NCBI GenBank assembly: GCA_964455635.1
Contig: CAYVWX010000160.1
Coordinates: forward strand, 1 to 7,152
Length of the DNA stretch: 7,152 bases
Source: B16-G9 sp964455635
GTDB lineage: Bacteria > Bacteroidota > Bacteroidia > Bacteroidales > F082
Reading direction: 5' to 3'
Shown: positions 6,891-7,152 of the stretch, in pieces
How positions within the stretch are numbered: position 1 is the stretch's first letter
Layout: each line of letters starts with the position of its first letter
Notes under the pieces: generated by a model
Told to the model about the DNA's origin: nothing
The model's input: the letters and a program-made list of their open reading frames with translations, nothing else
Databases searched by the model: none
Translations under genes and position numbers: made by a program

Positions 6891-6910
6891 GAGGCTTTTG
6901 CAAAAGCTTC
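6891..6910. repeat. Twenty-base palindrome upstream of gldF
   Basis: The sequence GAGGCTTTTGCAAAAGCTTC is its own reverse complement except for one G-T pair; the inner 14 bases (6894-6907) are perfect. It lies about 40 bases upstream of the gldF -7 box. There is no loop and no T-run, which is more like a protein-binding site or a cruciform than a terminator. No known operator is recognised. Confidence 0.4.
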
Positions 6911-6990
6911 CTGTTAATATAATTCGATACCCGGGAAAAATAAAATCCTTTCAAGTCGTAGCAAGCCGGCGGGTGGAGTTAACGATTGGT
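6911..6990. other. Gene-free stretch upstream of gldF
   Basis: With the neighbouring elements, 6820-7152 forms a 333-base region without a credible gene. This part holds no promoter box, repeat or protein-like frame that I can recognise; the open minus-strand frame crossing it up to 6954 lacks family similarity to GldF. Confidence 0.5.
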
Positions 6991-7015
6991 GATTTATGAT
7001 TTATGATTTATGATT
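6991..7015. repeat. Tandem 7-base repeat, 3.6 copies
   Basis: The unit GATTTAT is repeated exactly three times (6991-6997, 6998-7004, 7005-7011), followed by GATT (7012-7015). It is a simple-sequence repeat in non-coding DNA, 172 bases upstream of the gldF start and just before the structured repeat region. Copy number can change by polymerase slippage, but it does not overlap any promoter or reading frame seen here. Confidence 0.9.
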
Positions 7016-7036
7016 GTTGCAAAGTAACAAATGTAG

Positions 7037-7056
7037 GAGCTTTTCACGAAAAGCTC
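7037..7056. repeat. Short perfect hairpin beside repeat copy 2
   Basis: GAGCTTTT (7037-7044) and AAAAGCTC (7049-7056) form a perfect 8-base-pair stem around the loop CACG. It directly abuts the outer stem of the larger hairpin at 7056-7119. Stem length and compactness resemble the hairpin at 68-86 near copy 1, though the sequence differs and it lies on the other side of the shared core. No T-run follows on either strand. Confidence 0.6.
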
Positions 7057-7120
7057 ATGCAATAACAGTTGCGCTGGCACTTTATATATTCGTTAAGCAG
7101 TGGCAGTGCGACTTGCATGC
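7056..7120. repeat. Dispersed intergenic repeat, copy 2, with long imperfect hairpin
   Basis: Positions 7091-7120 are the second copy of the 30-base repeat seen at 11-40. Here the partner arm is visible: 7067-7080 pairs with 7100-7113 in 13 of 14 positions (one G-G mismatch, two G-U pairs) around a 19-base loop. An outer stem of five pairs (7056-7060 with 7115-7119) closes it across an asymmetric bulge. Preserved pairing through G-U rather than perfect complementarity suggests that the RNA or single-strand fold matters. It may be a REP-like element, the end of an IS200/IS605-type relic or a small structured RNA. No transposase gene is in the window. Confidence 0.6.
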
Positions 7121-7152
7121 CAAAAAACAATGATAAAACCGGAATTTTTTTT

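Noticed and set aside
11..7120. Composite transposon or integrated element bounded by the direct repeats
   Set aside because: The interior holds ahcY, a tRNA and gld genes with no transposase, integrase or target-site duplication; two 30-base matches fit a dispersed repeat better.
6991..7120. CRISPR array
   Set aside because: The heptamer units are contiguous without spacers and the 30-base repeat occurs once at each window edge; there are no regularly spaced repeats.

Overview
The window looks like chromosomal DNA from a member of the Bacteroidota. The pointers are a gldF-gldG gene pair, a C-terminal type IX secretion sorting-domain fragment, Bacteroidota-type -7 promoter boxes (TAnnTTTG), AT-rich leaders without Shine-Dalgarno sequences, and a tRNA gene without an encoded CCA end. 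A gliding or environmental lineage (Cytophaga, Marinilabiliales or Prolixibacter-like) is a guess that cannot be settled from this sequence.

Layout. Positions 1-413 hold no intact gene. They carry one copy of a dispersed repeat (11-40), a short perfect hairpin (68-86), a decayed T9SS sorting-domain fragment on the minus strand (110-235), and the leader of the next gene. A secreted tetratricopeptide-repeat protein (420-1388, +) ends at a strong terminator. A tRNA-Gln(CUG) follows at 1504-1576 with its own promoter and terminator. A bidirectional terminator (1644-1678) separates it from four minus-strand genes: ahcY (1724-3151), a DUF4340 protein (3277-4338), gldG (4342-6084) and gldF (6088-6819). 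The last 333 bases carry no gene; they hold a probable gldF promoter, a palindrome, a 7-base tandem repeat and a second, fuller copy of the dispersed repeat with two hairpins.

How the genes work together. gldF, gldG and the DUF4340 gene lie 3 bases apart and almost certainly form one operon for an ABC-type membrane complex: a six-helix permease, a large periplasmic auxiliary subunit anchored at both ends, and a single-span periplasmic protein. The ATPase partner (GldA) is not here. ahcY lies downstream on the same strand with its own -7 box in a 125-base gap, and does methyl-cycle housekeeping that is probably unrelated to the complex.

I found no clearly new multi-gene system. The least explained signals are the structured repeat at both window edges, the sorting-domain remnant, and the role of the DUF4340 protein in the GldFG operon.
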